Of a stretch of 64,000 bases of DNA, positions 52,729 to 62,151 are shown one piece after another. Both the position numbers and the translations under genes were made by a program. The notes below the pieces were generated by a model. The model did no database searches, had not been told where the DNA came from, and saw only the letters and a list, made by a program, of their open reading frames with translations. Numbering within the stretch: the stretch's first letter is position 1; each line of letters opens with the position of its first letter. Source of the stretch: Asticcacaulis sp. AC466 (lineage in GTDB: Bacteria > Pseudomonadota > Alphaproteobacteria > Caulobacterales > Caulobacteraceae); NCBI RefSeq assembly GCF_000495815.1, contig NZ_AWGE01000022.1, positions 1 to 64,000 of the forward strand, written 5' to 3'.

Positions 52729-53015
52729 AACTTGACTGGACGCCGCTCGCCCTCGAAGACCGGATAAATACCTTTAATCACATCGCTGAAGAGAGCGTGC
52801 AGATCGCCGTCAAAATCGACGATGCCATTGACGCGCAAACCGAACGGTTAGTGGATTTTCCAGAAAGCGGCAGACCCGGTCGCTTTCCGGGTACGCGCGA
52901 ACTGATCGTGACGGGTTATCCCTTCACCGTGGTGTATCGTATTGTCGAGGACACAATCCGCATTATTCGGGTGCTCCATCAGGCGCAGCAATGGCCGGAC
53001 GATCTTCCCCATTAG
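52725..53015 (+). CDS. RelE/ParE-family toxin
   Basis: 96 residues from GTG 52725. WTPLALEDRINTFNHIAEES, GRPGRFPGTRELIVTGYPF and the C-terminal VVYRIVEDTIRIIRVLHQAQQWP are typical of the RelE/ParE fold (ParE-like subgroup). The target (ribosome-bound mRNA or gyrase) cannot be decided from sequence. Its last 53 bp overlap the convergent gene 52963-53622. Confidence 0.92.
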   Translation: MKLDWTPLALEDRINTFNHIAEESVQIAVKIDDAIDAQTERLVDFPESGRPGRFPGTRELIVTGYPFTVVYRIVEDTIRIIRVLHQAQQWPDDLPH

Positions 53016-53622
53016 AGCGGGTTCCGATCTGATGTTTACGCGCCTTAACGATCGCGTCCAATTTCGCCAAAACCTGAAAGCCGGGGTAATCCGCCTTATC
53101 AAACGCGTCCCGGTAATAACAGTCCCAGTAACTCATCACCCGTGCGCGCGTGACTTCGTAAAAATCGGGGTTCTCGGCAATGAGGCGCGCAATGAGCACC
53201 GGATCGATGTGCGGCATAGCAGTGTTGATATCGTCGATGATCTGGACGACATAGTCGCCTATCAGCGCGATGACGAACGGAATAGCCCACGGGGTATGTA
53301 TCGTCAGCACGTCTTGCAATGCGGCCTGGCGCTCGAACCCGTTCGCGCTGCGCGTCAGTATGCAACGGGCCAGTTGGCGGTGCACCGGCGTTTGCCCGCC
53401 CAGCGTCGGATTCAACACAGGCGGATATACGCGATACGGTATCGTCACCGGCTCGCCGCAAACCTGTACGTGAAAATATCCCGGCACATGATCCGTGGGC
53501 AGACGCAGTGCCCGGATCACCTCTTCGGCAACGCTTCCCAACGCCGCCGGAAACGCCTTGACGAATGCAGAGGTCATGCGGCTTTGCTTTGACATAAACG
53601 GATCAGTATCGCTCAACTCCAT
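52963..53622 (-). CDS. Hypothetical protein
   Basis: 219 residues from ATG 53622. Mixed alpha/beta; RALRLPTDHVPGYFHVQVCG and FEVTRARVMSYWDCYYRD-like aromatic stretches are visible. No family recognised. It lies between two copies of the palindromic repeat and its 3' end overlaps the relE gene, so the arrangement is probably recent. Confidence 0.6.
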   Translation of the reverse strand: MELSDTDPFMSKQSRMTSAFVKAFPAALGSVAEEVIRALRLPTDHVPGYFHVQVCGEPVTIPYRVYPPVLNPTLGGQTPVHRQLARCILTRSANGFERQAALQDVLTIHTPWAIPFVIALIGDYVVQIIDDINTAMPHIDPVLIARLIAENPDFYEVTRARVMSYWDCYYRDAFDKADYPGFQVLAKLDAIVKARKHQIGTRSNGEDRPAIAAPDGAPE

Positions 53623-53637
53623 TACCCATCGCAATAG

Positions 53638-53831
53638 TTGCGCCGACCTTAAGTCAGATACCCCACCACCCCGCCCTGCGGGCGCGGTCCCCCTCCCCAC
53701 CGTAGGTGGGGAGGTACAAGATTATAGCACCTCCCTGGCTTGCTTGGGGTTTGGCGTAGCCGAACGTATAGCGTTCGACAAGCCATGGGACCGCACGAAA
53801 CGCGAAGCGTTGAGATGTGGGGGTGGGGGTT
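53638..53831 (+). repeat. Modular palindromic repeat, copy 3 (core forward)
   Basis: Left and right flanks as in copy 1. The 107-bp core (53686-53792) runs from GGTCCCCCTCCCCACCGTAG to GTTCGACAAGCCATGGGACC. Compared with copy 4 the flanks are in the same orientation, but the core is the reverse complement (100 of 107 positions identical after inversion). Confidence 0.9.
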
Positions 53832-53850
53832 CTTACTTTTTCCCCCGCCC

Positions 53851-54480
53851 CTACTCTCTTACCCACCGCACAAGACGCGCCGACGCGCCATAGCTGGATA
53901 ACCAGATCAAACAGTCGGTCGCCGTGGTGACACCCCAATCCAACGCTTTTTGCCAGGCCGTTTGCGCGATGCCGCCGTGCGCTTCGGCAAAGTCCAGATG
54001 GGCCAGCTCCTCAACCTGAATGGCGGTAATGGCCTCGGCCACGGCGGCATCGCGGGCCCTTAGCCAGTGAATCTGCTCTTCGAGATGACGATGAACGCAG
54101 CGTTCGACGCTGGCGGTGCATAGCAGAATGGCCCGCCGCCCCATCACTGCCGTGACGAAGCCAAGCACCGCCCCGCCCAGTCCCCACGCGCCAAGCAGGC
54201 GGCAAGGCCTGACGCCACGCGCCGTCATCAGGGCGTTGAACCGGTCGCGGTGCCCGATTTCGTCGGCCAGGGTACGACTAAGAAAATCGTCAAGGTCCGG
54301 CGCGCGCCACCTGGCCACCCAGAGTTGGGCCTGATAGATGCGTATGGCGCCACATTCGCCGGCATGATCGACGCGCAATATGTCCGCAACAATATCACGG
54401 TCCAGCGGACGGGCACGCCGGAGGCCGGGCCATTGCCACCCTGACCGCTCCGTGGTGATGTCCTTGCGCGATATGTCCAT
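53851..54480 (-). CDS. coq7: COQ7-type demethoxyubiquinone hydroxylase
   Basis: 209 residues from ATG 54480 (GGGGGACA upstream). The ferritin-like diiron ligands are visible: ILRVDHAGECGAIRIYQAQL with the first Glu, TLADEIGHRD with Glu and His, HLEEQIHWL, and QVEELAHLDFAE. COQ7 adds the C6 hydroxyl of ubiquinone. The N-terminus is longer than usual by about 25 residues. It is flanked by repeat copies 3 and 4 with opposite cores and has no ubiquinone genes nearby. Confidence 0.9.
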   Translation of the reverse strand: MDISRKDITTERSGWQWPGLRRARPLDRDIVADILRVDHAGECGAIRIYQAQLWVARWRAPDLDDFLSRTLADEIGHRDRFNALMTARGVRPCRLLGAWGLGGAVLGFVTAVMGRRAILLCTASVERCVHRHLEEQIHWLRARDAAVAEAITAIQVEELAHLDFAEAHGGIAQTAWQKALDWGVTTATDCLIWLSSYGASARLVRWVRE

Positions 54481-54543
54481 TGTCCCCCGCATACCCTTTT
54501 GTATACCGCAAGTCGAACGGCAAGCGTACCCCTTTCGCCCAAG

Positions 54544-54739
54544 CTGCGCCGACCTTAAGTCAGATACCCCACCACCCCGCCCTGCGGGCGCGGTCCCATG
54601 GCTTGTCGAACGCTATACGTTCGCCTGCGCCAAACCCCAAACAAGTTGGGGAGGTGCTATAATTTTGTACCTCCCCACCTACGGTGGGGAGGGGGACCGC
54701 ACGAAACGCGAAGCGTTGAGATGCGGTGGTGGGGGTTCT
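54544..54739 (+). repeat. Modular palindromic repeat, copy 4 (core inverted)
   Basis: Flanks are identical in orientation to copy 3. The core (54592-54698, 107 bp) starts GGTCCCATGGCTTGTCGAAC and ends GGTGGGGAGGGGGACC, the reverse complement of copy 3's core with 7 substitutions. GGTCCC and GGGACC mark the inversion points. Confidence 0.9.
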
Positions 54740-54756
54740 CACTTTCATGCGCTCAA

Positions 54757-54813
54757 AAATTACGATATGTCGTAATTTATCTTGCGAATTACGATTTAAC
54801 GTAATATCGTAAT
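54757..54813 (+). promoter_or_regulatory. Distant operators of the S24 repressor type
   Basis: AAATTACGA-TATG-TCGTAATTT (54757-54778, perfect 9-bp arms), ATTACG-N6-CGTAAT (54788-54805), and TCGTAAT at 54807. Another ATTACGATG covers the start codon at 54834. The pattern equals the sites at 47953-48017 beside the repressor, so the downstream operon probably belongs to the same regulon. Confidence 0.7.
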
Positions 54814-54833
54814 CTCACCCTCAGGAGATTACG

Positions 54834-55196
54834 ATGCTGACCAAGCTGATCGAACACACCGCGCCCGCCGACCCTGCCCGCCGTTTCGTGGCCTCGGCCT
54901 ATACCGTCTTTGACCGCTGGTTCGAAGTGGCCGCGGGCGAAACCCGTGACGCCGCCGAAGCGGGCCTGCGCGCCTGGCTGAGCGCACGCGGCGATCCCTC
55001 CGCGCCCATGCCGAACGAAGTCCCTACAGCCCCGTCGCCCGATTTCACCCGCGACATGACGCGCCGCGCCATCGACCGCCTCAACGACGCCGAACGCTAT
55101 CTGAAGGACGGCGATGCCGATACCGCCGGCGAATGCCTGCAAAGCGCGCGGGACTGGCTGGCGGCGCTGCTCCCTCACGCGGCGGTAGCAGCATGA
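54834..55196 (+). CDS. Small prophage-regulon protein
   Basis: 120 residues, helical, with RFVASAYTVFDRWFEVAAGE and DTAGECLQSARDWLAALLPH. Operators of the CI-like type cover the promoter. Overlaps the next gene by ATGA. No family recognised. Confidence 0.6.
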   Translation: MLTKLIEHTAPADPARRFVASAYTVFDRWFEVAAGETRDAAEAGLRAWLSARGDPSAPMPNEVPTAPSPDFTRDMTRRAIDRLNDAERYLKDGDADTAGECLQSARDWLAALLPHAAVAA

Positions 55197-55492
55197 GCGA
55201 CCTCCTCCCCTTCCCGTCCATCCGTGAGCCGCGCTTTCGCTGCGTCGGCGACGCCATGGCCCAGCGCACGCCCTTCGGCTGGGAGCACCTGAGCGATCAA
55301 GACGCCCTGGATCTCAATCATATTCTGCGATTGCGAGCAGACCGGCATGACCGCGACGGCCACCCCGCCCTCGCCCGCCTCCATCGCGACTATATGGGCC
55401 AATTGACCAAAGCCTGGGGCGACGCCTGCGCCTACCGCCGGGCGCGAACGGGATATTCCAGCACCTTGGAAACCGTGCCGTCGAGGCGATAA
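55193..55492 (+). CDS. Small prophage-regulon protein
   Basis: 99 residues, basic and helical (LNHILRLRADRHDRDGHPAL, ARLHRDYMGQLTKAW). Second gene of the 54834 operon. Its last 61 bp overlap the convergent 55432 gene. No family recognised. Confidence 0.55.
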   Translation: MSDLLPFPSIREPRFRCVGDAMAQRTPFGWEHLSDQDALDLNHILRLRADRHDRDGHPALARLHRDYMGQLTKAWGDACAYRRARTGYSSTLETVPSRR

Positions 55493-55656
55493 ACCGTCAC
55501 CACGCCCGTATTGCCGATGGTGCGTTCCACCACCCGCCGGCCCAGCGCCTGATCGCGCGTGCGGAAGCTTTTCAACACCTCGCCCGTGCTTTCGTTCTGC
55601 AACTCCCACTTTTCCGTATCGGGGTTTCTGATAACTCTGTACCGACTTGTATCCAT
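55432..55656 (-). CDS. DUF2188-like small protein
   Basis: 74 residues. YRVIRNPDTEKWELQNESTG and FRTRDQALGRRVVER followed by a Val-Thr-Val-Tyr strand resemble the DUF2188 fold (small alpha/beta domain of unknown function). Good start with GGACAGGCAT upstream. Convergent overlap with the previous gene. Confidence 0.6.
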   Translation of the reverse strand: MDTSRYRVIRNPDTEKWELQNESTGEVLKSFRTRDQALGRRVVERTIGNTGVVTVYRLDGTVSKVLEYPVRARR

Positions 55657-55937
55657 ATGCCTGTCCTGCCGCGCGCTTACGCAGAAATGACATGCCTGTC
55701 CGCCGCCCGGTCACATCCTGGAGTGTTTAAACGGTATACGCCCCCAGCGCCGAATCGGATTAAAATCGCGGTTATAAATTGTGTCATAATGGTAAGAAGT
55801 CGCGTATACGGGTATAAGTAGCGATAGTTTCTTTTAAAAACGTCCGAAGGTTGAGCGACCTGTTATAAATAAACATGTTATGGCAAAGCAGGAAACCCCG
55901 GAGTTTCTCCCCTCCGATTCGGTATCAGGAAGTGTAG

Positions 55938-56342
55938 ATGGCGTACGACGAAACCACCCCAAATCCCGTTGATCTTCATGTTGGCCTGCGCGTGCGGGCG
56001 CGTCGCAAGTCGTTGGGCCTGAGCCAGGATGCCCTGGCCAAGTCCATCGGACTGACCTTTCAGCAGGTGCAGAAATACGAACGCGGTGCGAACCGCATAT
56101 CGGCCTCCATGCTGTGGGCTATCGGCAAGGCGCTTGACGTGCCGGTCGTTTATTTCTTCAGCGGCTATGCCGAAGGCGACGCTCAGGTGTTCGGCGAACC
56201 GTCGGCGGAGCAGTCGATCGGCAGCTTCCTGACCTCGGCCGAAGGCCAGGAACTGGCCGCCAGCTTCCCGCGCATCCGCGGGCCGCGCCAGCGTCGCAAG
56301 ATCCTGGAGCTGGTAAAGGCGATGGCCGAAGACGCCGAATAG
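55938..56342 (+). CDS. XRE-family transcriptional regulator
   Basis: 134 residues. Helix-turn-helix at about 15-70: LRVRARRKSLGLSQDALAKS, IGLTFQQVQKYERGANRIS. The type is widespread in Alphaproteobacteria and often linked to development or stress. ATG 55938 follows AGGAAGTGTAG. Single gene with an AT-rich upstream region (55700-55930) lacking other genes. Confidence 0.9.
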   Translation: MAYDETTPNPVDLHVGLRVRARRKSLGLSQDALAKSIGLTFQQVQKYERGANRISASMLWAIGKALDVPVVYFFSGYAEGDAQVFGEPSAEQSIGSFLTSAEGQELAASFPRIRGPRQRRKILELVKAMAEDAE

Positions 56343-56918
56343 GCTGGGGCTTAAGTGCGCACGCGCCCCGGGGGGAGCCGCGTTCCATGGCAGCAACTGT
56401 CTGACGATCTGATAACGCACAGCGAAAATCGCGTGCGGACGTTGCGTTATGACGACGTCCGCGCGCCCTTACCGTGTCCGGTTTCGTCCACCGTTAATAG
56501 GCGCCGCACTGTTTCTTTATTCTGCGCGTCAATAACGCCTATGTGCTGCGCGACACCGCCACGCGCATAGACGCGGCGGAGCTGGCCTGTGATTTCGACG
56601 GCTTCACCCCGCCCACCTTGGTGCCGGCGTGCCATGCCGCTCCCTAAACCTTGACCCATCCCTAAACCTTGACTCAGCGCCTCTGTTGCCGGTAAAAAAG
56701 GGCGTCGAAAAATGGTGGGCCGGTTCTTGGTGAGCCCCGGCCAGTCTGGATTTTAACCCGGACCTCTATCCAGCCCGATTTGGGCCGCGGACCGCGACGG
56801 TAACGGACGTATTGCGTTTGTGCCGTGGGTTTCGCTTTTTCAAAGCTCAAAGTCTTCGTGCGCACAAGCCCGGTCGTCCTTCACGTCCCGTCTCCGGACG
56901 GGCTTAAAGGGTAAACCT
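56343..56918. other. 575-bp stretch with a gene fragment only
   Basis: The plus frame 56522-56647 (LRVNNAYVLRDTATRIDAAE, ending PACHAAP, stop) looks like the C-terminus of a lost protein. A minus-strand frame at 56674-56865 has weak support. I see no complete gene. Confidence 0.35.
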
Positions 56919-58502
56919 ATGCACGACACCAAGGTCATCATCATCGGAGGCAGTCTCGTCGGACTGTCGGCCGCCGCCTTTCTCGCCTGGCGGAATATCG
57001 ACGTCATCGTCATCGAAAAACATGCCGGCAGCGCGCTCCACCCGCGCGCGACAGGCTTCACCGAGCATACGATGGAGTTTTACAGCGCCATCGGCATTCA
57101 GTCGCTTATTCCGCGCGTGGACCCGGATTTCCGGCTGAGGCGCGCCAAGGTGGACAGCCTGGTCGGCGCAGTTAGGGACGAAACCCGTTGGACGCCGTCG
57201 AACAGCTCCCCAGCCGTCGGCCCGAAACGGCCGCTGTCGGCCATGGGCGCCGCCGCCTTCGCCCAGGACAAGCTGGAGCCGATATTGCGGCAACGGGCCC
57301 TTGAGCTTGGCGCACAGCTCAGACTGTCCACGGAGATGATCCGCTTTGAGCAAAACCCTGACGGCGTCACGGTGACCGTCCGCGACCGGCAGACCGACCG
57401 GATTTCGACCGTATCGGCTGACTATCTGATTGCCTGCGATGGGGCCGACAGCCCGGTCCGCGAAGCCCTGAATATCGCGCGCGAAGGGGTCGGCCACCTG
57501 ATGAACATCCGTTCGGTCCTGTTCCACTGCCCGGCCGCCGACCCCTATCTCGAACGCGGCTTTCAGCAGTTCGAAATTGAGCAGGACGGGTTTAAGGCGT
57601 TCCTCACCACCTATGGCGACAGCCGTTGGGTGCTCATGTTCTACGGCGGGGCGGCGAAACCGGCCGAAGCCTATGCGCCCGACATACGCCGCGCCCTGGG
57701 CGCCGACCTGCCCTTTGACATCATCACCTCCGGCGCCTGGGAAATGGCCGGACGCATCGCCACGACCTATTCCCAGGGCCGCGTCTTCCTCGCCGGCGAT
57801 GCCGCGCATCAGCTTCCCCCCACCCGCGGTGGCTTCGGCGCCAATACGGGCATCGACGATGTGTGGAACCTGGCCTGGAAGCTTCAATTTGTGCTCGATG
57901 GCCTTTCAAACCCCTCCCTCCTGGACACCTATTCCCAGGAACGCCAACCCATAGGGTGGCTTCGCCATCAGCAAACCTTCGCGCGGCCGGACTATGCGCA
58001 ATATCTGGATACGCCGCTGTCTTCCGTCACGCTCTACGGCGATGACGCCATGGAGCTGGGTCAGCTTCATCGCTCATTCGCGGTGGATACCGCCGATGGC
58101 GATTTGCCGGACGCCGCCTCTCCCTCGGACTGGGCCGGCCAGCCGGGCGTCAGAGCCCCTCACCTCTGGATAGATCTCGGCGGAGAGAAAATATCGACCG
58201 TCGAACTGTTCACACGGCGCTACGCGCTCATCACGGAAAATGTCGAATGGGAAAGGGTGATCCGCGCGCTATGCGCAAAAACACCCCTCCCCATAGACGT
58301 TGTTGTCGTCGGGCGTGACGTCGTCGTCGCAGACGATATCTCTTTTGCCGAAGCTTTCGGAACGGGGCTCGCGGGGGCCTCACTGGTGAGACCGGATGGC
58401 ATTGTCGCGTGGCGCAGTGACGCGGGTCCCACCGACGAAGCCGCGTTCGGTCGGACCGTGCGCCGGCTGATGGCATTCGAACCGGACAACGTGGCGGGAT
58501 AA
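56919..58502 (+). CDS. FAD-dependent aromatic monooxygenase
   Basis: 527 residues. VIIIGGSLVGLSAAAFLAWR is the FAD ADP-binding GxGxxG site, FLAGDAAHQLPPTRGGFGAN the second FAD motif (GD), and DGADSPVREAL the NAD(P)H-linked DG motif. A C-terminal thioredoxin-like domain is present, as in the polyketide hydroxylase/PheA-TfdB group. It probably hydroxylates a phenolic or polyketide substrate. ATG 56919 is chosen. Convergent with asd. Confidence 0.9.
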   Translation: MHDTKVIIIGGSLVGLSAAAFLAWRNIDVIVIEKHAGSALHPRATGFTEHTMEFYSAIGIQSLIPRVDPDFRLRRAKVDSLVGAVRDETRWTPSNSSPAVGPKRPLSAMGAAAFAQDKLEPILRQRALELGAQLRLSTEMIRFEQNPDGVTVTVRDRQTDRISTVSADYLIACDGADSPVREALNIAREGVGHLMNIRSVLFHCPAADPYLERGFQQFEIEQDGFKAFLTTYGDSRWVLMFYGGAAKPAEAYAPDIRRALGADLPFDIITSGAWEMAGRIATTYSQGRVFLAGDAAHQLPPTRGGFGANTGIDDVWNLAWKLQFVLDGLSNPSLLDTYSQERQPIGWLRHQQTFARPDYAQYLDTPLSSVTLYGDDAMELGQLHRSFAVDTADGDLPDAASPSDWAGQPGVRAPHLWIDLGGEKISTVELFTRRYALITENVEWERVIRALCAKTPLPIDVVVVGRDVVVADDISFAEAFGTGLAGASLVRPDGIVAWRSDAGPTDEAAFGRTVRRLMAFEPDNVAG

Positions 58503-58512
58503 AAATCAGCCA

Positions 58513-58541
58513 GGCTGGGGCGCTTATCCGGTGCCCCAGCC
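58513..58541. terminator. Bidirectional terminator hairpin
   Basis: GGCTGGGGC and GCCCCAGCC (perfect 9 bp, 11-nt loop) lie between the convergent monooxygenase and asd genes. Confidence 0.75.
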
Positions 58542-58559
58542 ATCCGCCTGTTTATGCCC

Positions 58560-59786
<1,227 letters not shown>

Positions 59787-59976
59787 TCATCATAGCGGAC
59801 ATGCCGCCTCTCTATGGCCGAAAGAAGCGCCTGTCAACGGGTACACACTGGAATGCGCGGCCCTTGCCCTGGCCAGGTGTCTGTGGCAAAAACGAAGCCG
59901 GACACCGCTCCATTCCGGGTAAGCGCACCGCCGCCCCTGCCCTTTCCGTATATTTTCCACGGGGAGACAGCAAGCG

Positions 59977-60603
59977 ATGACCTCATCGATTTCAAACATC
60001 ACCTTCGGGCGCCTGGCCGCGTCCGCCTTCACGCGCGACATCCAAAAGGCCTATGCCTTCTACCGCGAGGTCCTGGGCTTCACAAAGACCTTCGAAAATG
60101 GCGATCCCGTCGGCTTCATGATCCTGGAAAAGGACGACGCCGAATTGCATCTCAGCCTGGTCAAGACCCACACGCCTTCGACCAGCAATGTCGCCAGTTT
60201 GCTGGTCGACAATGTGGACGCCCTGCATGAGGTTTTGGTCGCGGCCGGGACACGGATTATCAAATCGCTGGCCAACAAGGACTATGGCCTGCGCGCCTTC
60301 GTCTTCGCCGACCTGGACGGCAACCGCATCGACGTCGGTCAGCCGATGAAGGGCGCCGCGCCAGAACCGCGCCGCTTCGACAACCGGAACCTGACGGAGG
60401 CCGCCTTCACCCACTGCCGGCTGGCTGGCGCGGCGTTCGATCATGTCGATCTGAGCGGCGCGCGACTGACCAATGTCAATCTCAGCGGCGTCTCGATCGA
60501 CACCGCCAAGATCGATGGCCTGACGATCTCCGGGCTGGACATCCACGCGCTGGTGCGGGCCGAACTGGCCAGACGGCGCGGCGGCGAAACCGGAAAGGGA
60601 TGA
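59977..60603 (+). CDS. VOC domain fused to pentapeptide repeats
   Basis: 208 residues. The N-terminal VOC module (about 8-122) shows FTRDIQKAYAFYREVLGF and AFVFADLDGNRIDVGQPM. Residues about 135-190 are pentapeptide repeats of the A(D/N)LxX type (NLTEAAFTHCRLAGAAFDHV, DLSGARLTNVNLSGV). The combination is unusual; pentapeptide proteins can mimic DNA, and VOC proteins can bind small toxins, but the joint function is unknown. GGGGAGA precedes the ATG. Confidence 0.85.
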   Translation: MTSSISNITFGRLAASAFTRDIQKAYAFYREVLGFTKTFENGDPVGFMILEKDDAELHLSLVKTHTPSTSNVASLLVDNVDALHEVLVAAGTRIIKSLANKDYGLRAFVFADLDGNRIDVGQPMKGAAPEPRRFDNRNLTEAAFTHCRLAGAAFDHVDLSGARLTNVNLSGVSIDTAKIDGLTISGLDIHALVRAELARRRGGETGKG

Positions 60604-60657
60604 CGACAAACCCCGGATGGTGGACATTTAGAATAGGCGCGCAATTAATGGCAATCC

Positions 60658-60672
60658 TGTACGAAACGTACA
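60658..60672 (+). promoter_or_regulatory. TGTACG-AAA-CGTACA operator upstream of crp-like gene
   Basis: Perfect inverted repeat of 6-bp arms with a 3-bp centre, 119 bp before the proposed GTG start. Two variants of it lie downstream of the same gene. Confidence 0.65.
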
Positions 60673-60790
60673 TTTGCGGCCATATGCACGGCCTGCGAAG
60701 GGGTGTACACTGTGCTACTGCCGATTTTGGTCCCCAGGTGCCCGGCAGTTGAGAGACGCGCAGGCTCTTACCTTGAACAAGGTGAGATCC

Positions 60791-61510
60791 GTGCCCCACA
60801 ACCCGTCCACACCCAATTTCCATAATCTCATTCTTTCAGGTCTCGACGACCATGATTCCAACCTGGTGCGCCCGCATCTGAAGCTCGTAACCCTGACCTT
60901 CCGGCAACGGTTGGAAACGCCCAACAAGCCGATAGAAACGGCCTATTTCATAGAGACCGGGCTGGTATCGGTTGTCGCGTCATGCCGTCCGGGCACGAGG
61001 CAGGCGGAAGTCGGGCTCATCGGCTTTGAAGGCATGACCGGCCTGGCGGTCGTGACGGGCGCGACCCAGTCGCCCAACGAAGCCGTCATGCAGTCCGATG
61101 GCACGGCGTACAGTATTCAGGCCGTAAGCCTGCGCAGTCTGATCGGCAGAAGCTCAACCCTGGCGCAGCGCTTCGCCCTGTATGGCTTTGTATTTCACCT
61201 TCAGACGTCCAATACCGTCCTCGTCAATGCCGAAGGAACGATCGAGCATCGGTTGAGCCGATGGCTTCTGATGGCGCAGGACCGCCTGAAGACAGACGAT
61301 CTGAAACTCACCCACGATACATTATCGACCATGTTGGGGGTACGCCGGCCAGGTGTGACAATCGCTTTGCGGCGGCTGGAACGCCTCGGTCTGATTGCGA
61401 CTCGGCGGGGGAATATCCTCATCTTGAGACGCGATGGGCTCGTAGACTATGCCGAAGGTTTCTATGGCGTGCCGGAATCCGAATATCACAGGCTGTTCAC
61501 CGCACGGTGA
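60791..61510 (+). CDS. Crp/Fnr-family transcriptional regulator
   Basis: 239 residues from GTG 60791 (AAGGTGAG upstream; a longer frame starts at 60674). The cyclic-nucleotide-binding-like domain is about 15-130 (PIETAYFIETGLVSVVASC, EVGLIGFEGMTGLAVV) and the C-terminal winged helix about 165-220 (LTHDTLSTMLGVRRPGVTIA). No Cys cluster for FeS is seen, so it is not FNR. It is bracketed by TGTACG-type palindromes and likely autoregulates. Confidence 0.88.
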   Translation: MPHNPSTPNFHNLILSGLDDHDSNLVRPHLKLVTLTFRQRLETPNKPIETAYFIETGLVSVVASCRPGTRQAEVGLIGFEGMTGLAVVTGATQSPNEAVMQSDGTAYSIQAVSLRSLIGRSSTLAQRFALYGFVFHLQTSNTVLVNAEGTIEHRLSRWLLMAQDRLKTDDLKLTHDTLSTMLGVRRPGVTIALRRLERLGLIATRRGNILILRRDGLVDYAEGFYGVPESEYHRLFTAR

Positions 61511-61512
61511 AA

Positions 61513-61602
61513 TGTACGAATCGTACTGAAAAACCGGTTGATGACTCTGATTGCGACGCCCGCGACAGGGTCATATCGAAAACTTACAGTACGTTTCGTA
61601 CA
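61513..61602 (+). promoter_or_regulatory. Two further TGTACG-type palindromes before the response regulator
   Basis: TGTACGAATCGTACT (61513-61527) and AGTACGTTTCGTACA (61588-61602) each match the 60658 site at all but one outer position. They lie between the Crp-like gene and the response regulator at 61690, 61 bp apart edge to edge. Confidence 0.65.
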
Positions 61603-61689
61603 AATACTCTATTGAGGGTCGCAGATGGGCTATCCCGGACGTTCAGGCCGTTCCCTAATGCGCCTTACAGGCTTAATGGGGTAGCGTTC

Positions 61690-62034
61690 ATGGGTAAAAT
61701 ATTGCTTGTCGAAGACGAGCCTCTTTTAAGGTTCGTGATCGTAGAGACCCTGAGAGATGCCAATCTGGATGTCGTTGACTTCTGTTCCGCAGACGATGCC
61801 CTGGCTTACCTTGTGACGAAGGACGACGTCGATCTCATATTCACCGACATCAACATGCCGGGCGCGATAGATGGATTGGGCCTGGCGCACGCTGTAAAAG
61901 AGGATTTTCCGCGCGTCAAAGTCATCCTCACCTCCGGCCGGTCGCGGTCGACAGACGAACTGGCGGGTCTGCCGTTCATCTCCAAGCCATATATCGTCCA
62001 CGACGTCATTGAAACGATACGTGCAACCCTGTAG
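61690..62034 (+). CDS. Single-domain response regulator
   Basis: 114 residues, one receiver domain: ILLVEDEPLL (acidic pair), phospho-acceptor Asp53 in LIFTDINMPG, Thr/Ser in ILTSGRS, Lys in PFISKPYIV. No output domain. It is a likely partner of the histidine kinase 118 bp downstream, and probably under control of the Crp-like protein. Confidence 0.9.
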   Translation: MGKILLVEDEPLLRFVIVETLRDANLDVVDFCSADDALAYLVTKDDVDLIFTDINMPGAIDGLGLAHAVKEDFPRVKVILTSGRSRSTDELAGLPFISKPYIVHDVIETIRATL

Positions 62035-62151
62035 GCGTAACCGCTGTGGCGATACAACCAAAGCATAAGACACACACATCCGGCTGGCCTAAGACGACCG
62101 CAGTCCTTTGCATCGCTGGGGAGGACCGTCCCGGCTCATGAAAGAGCAAGC

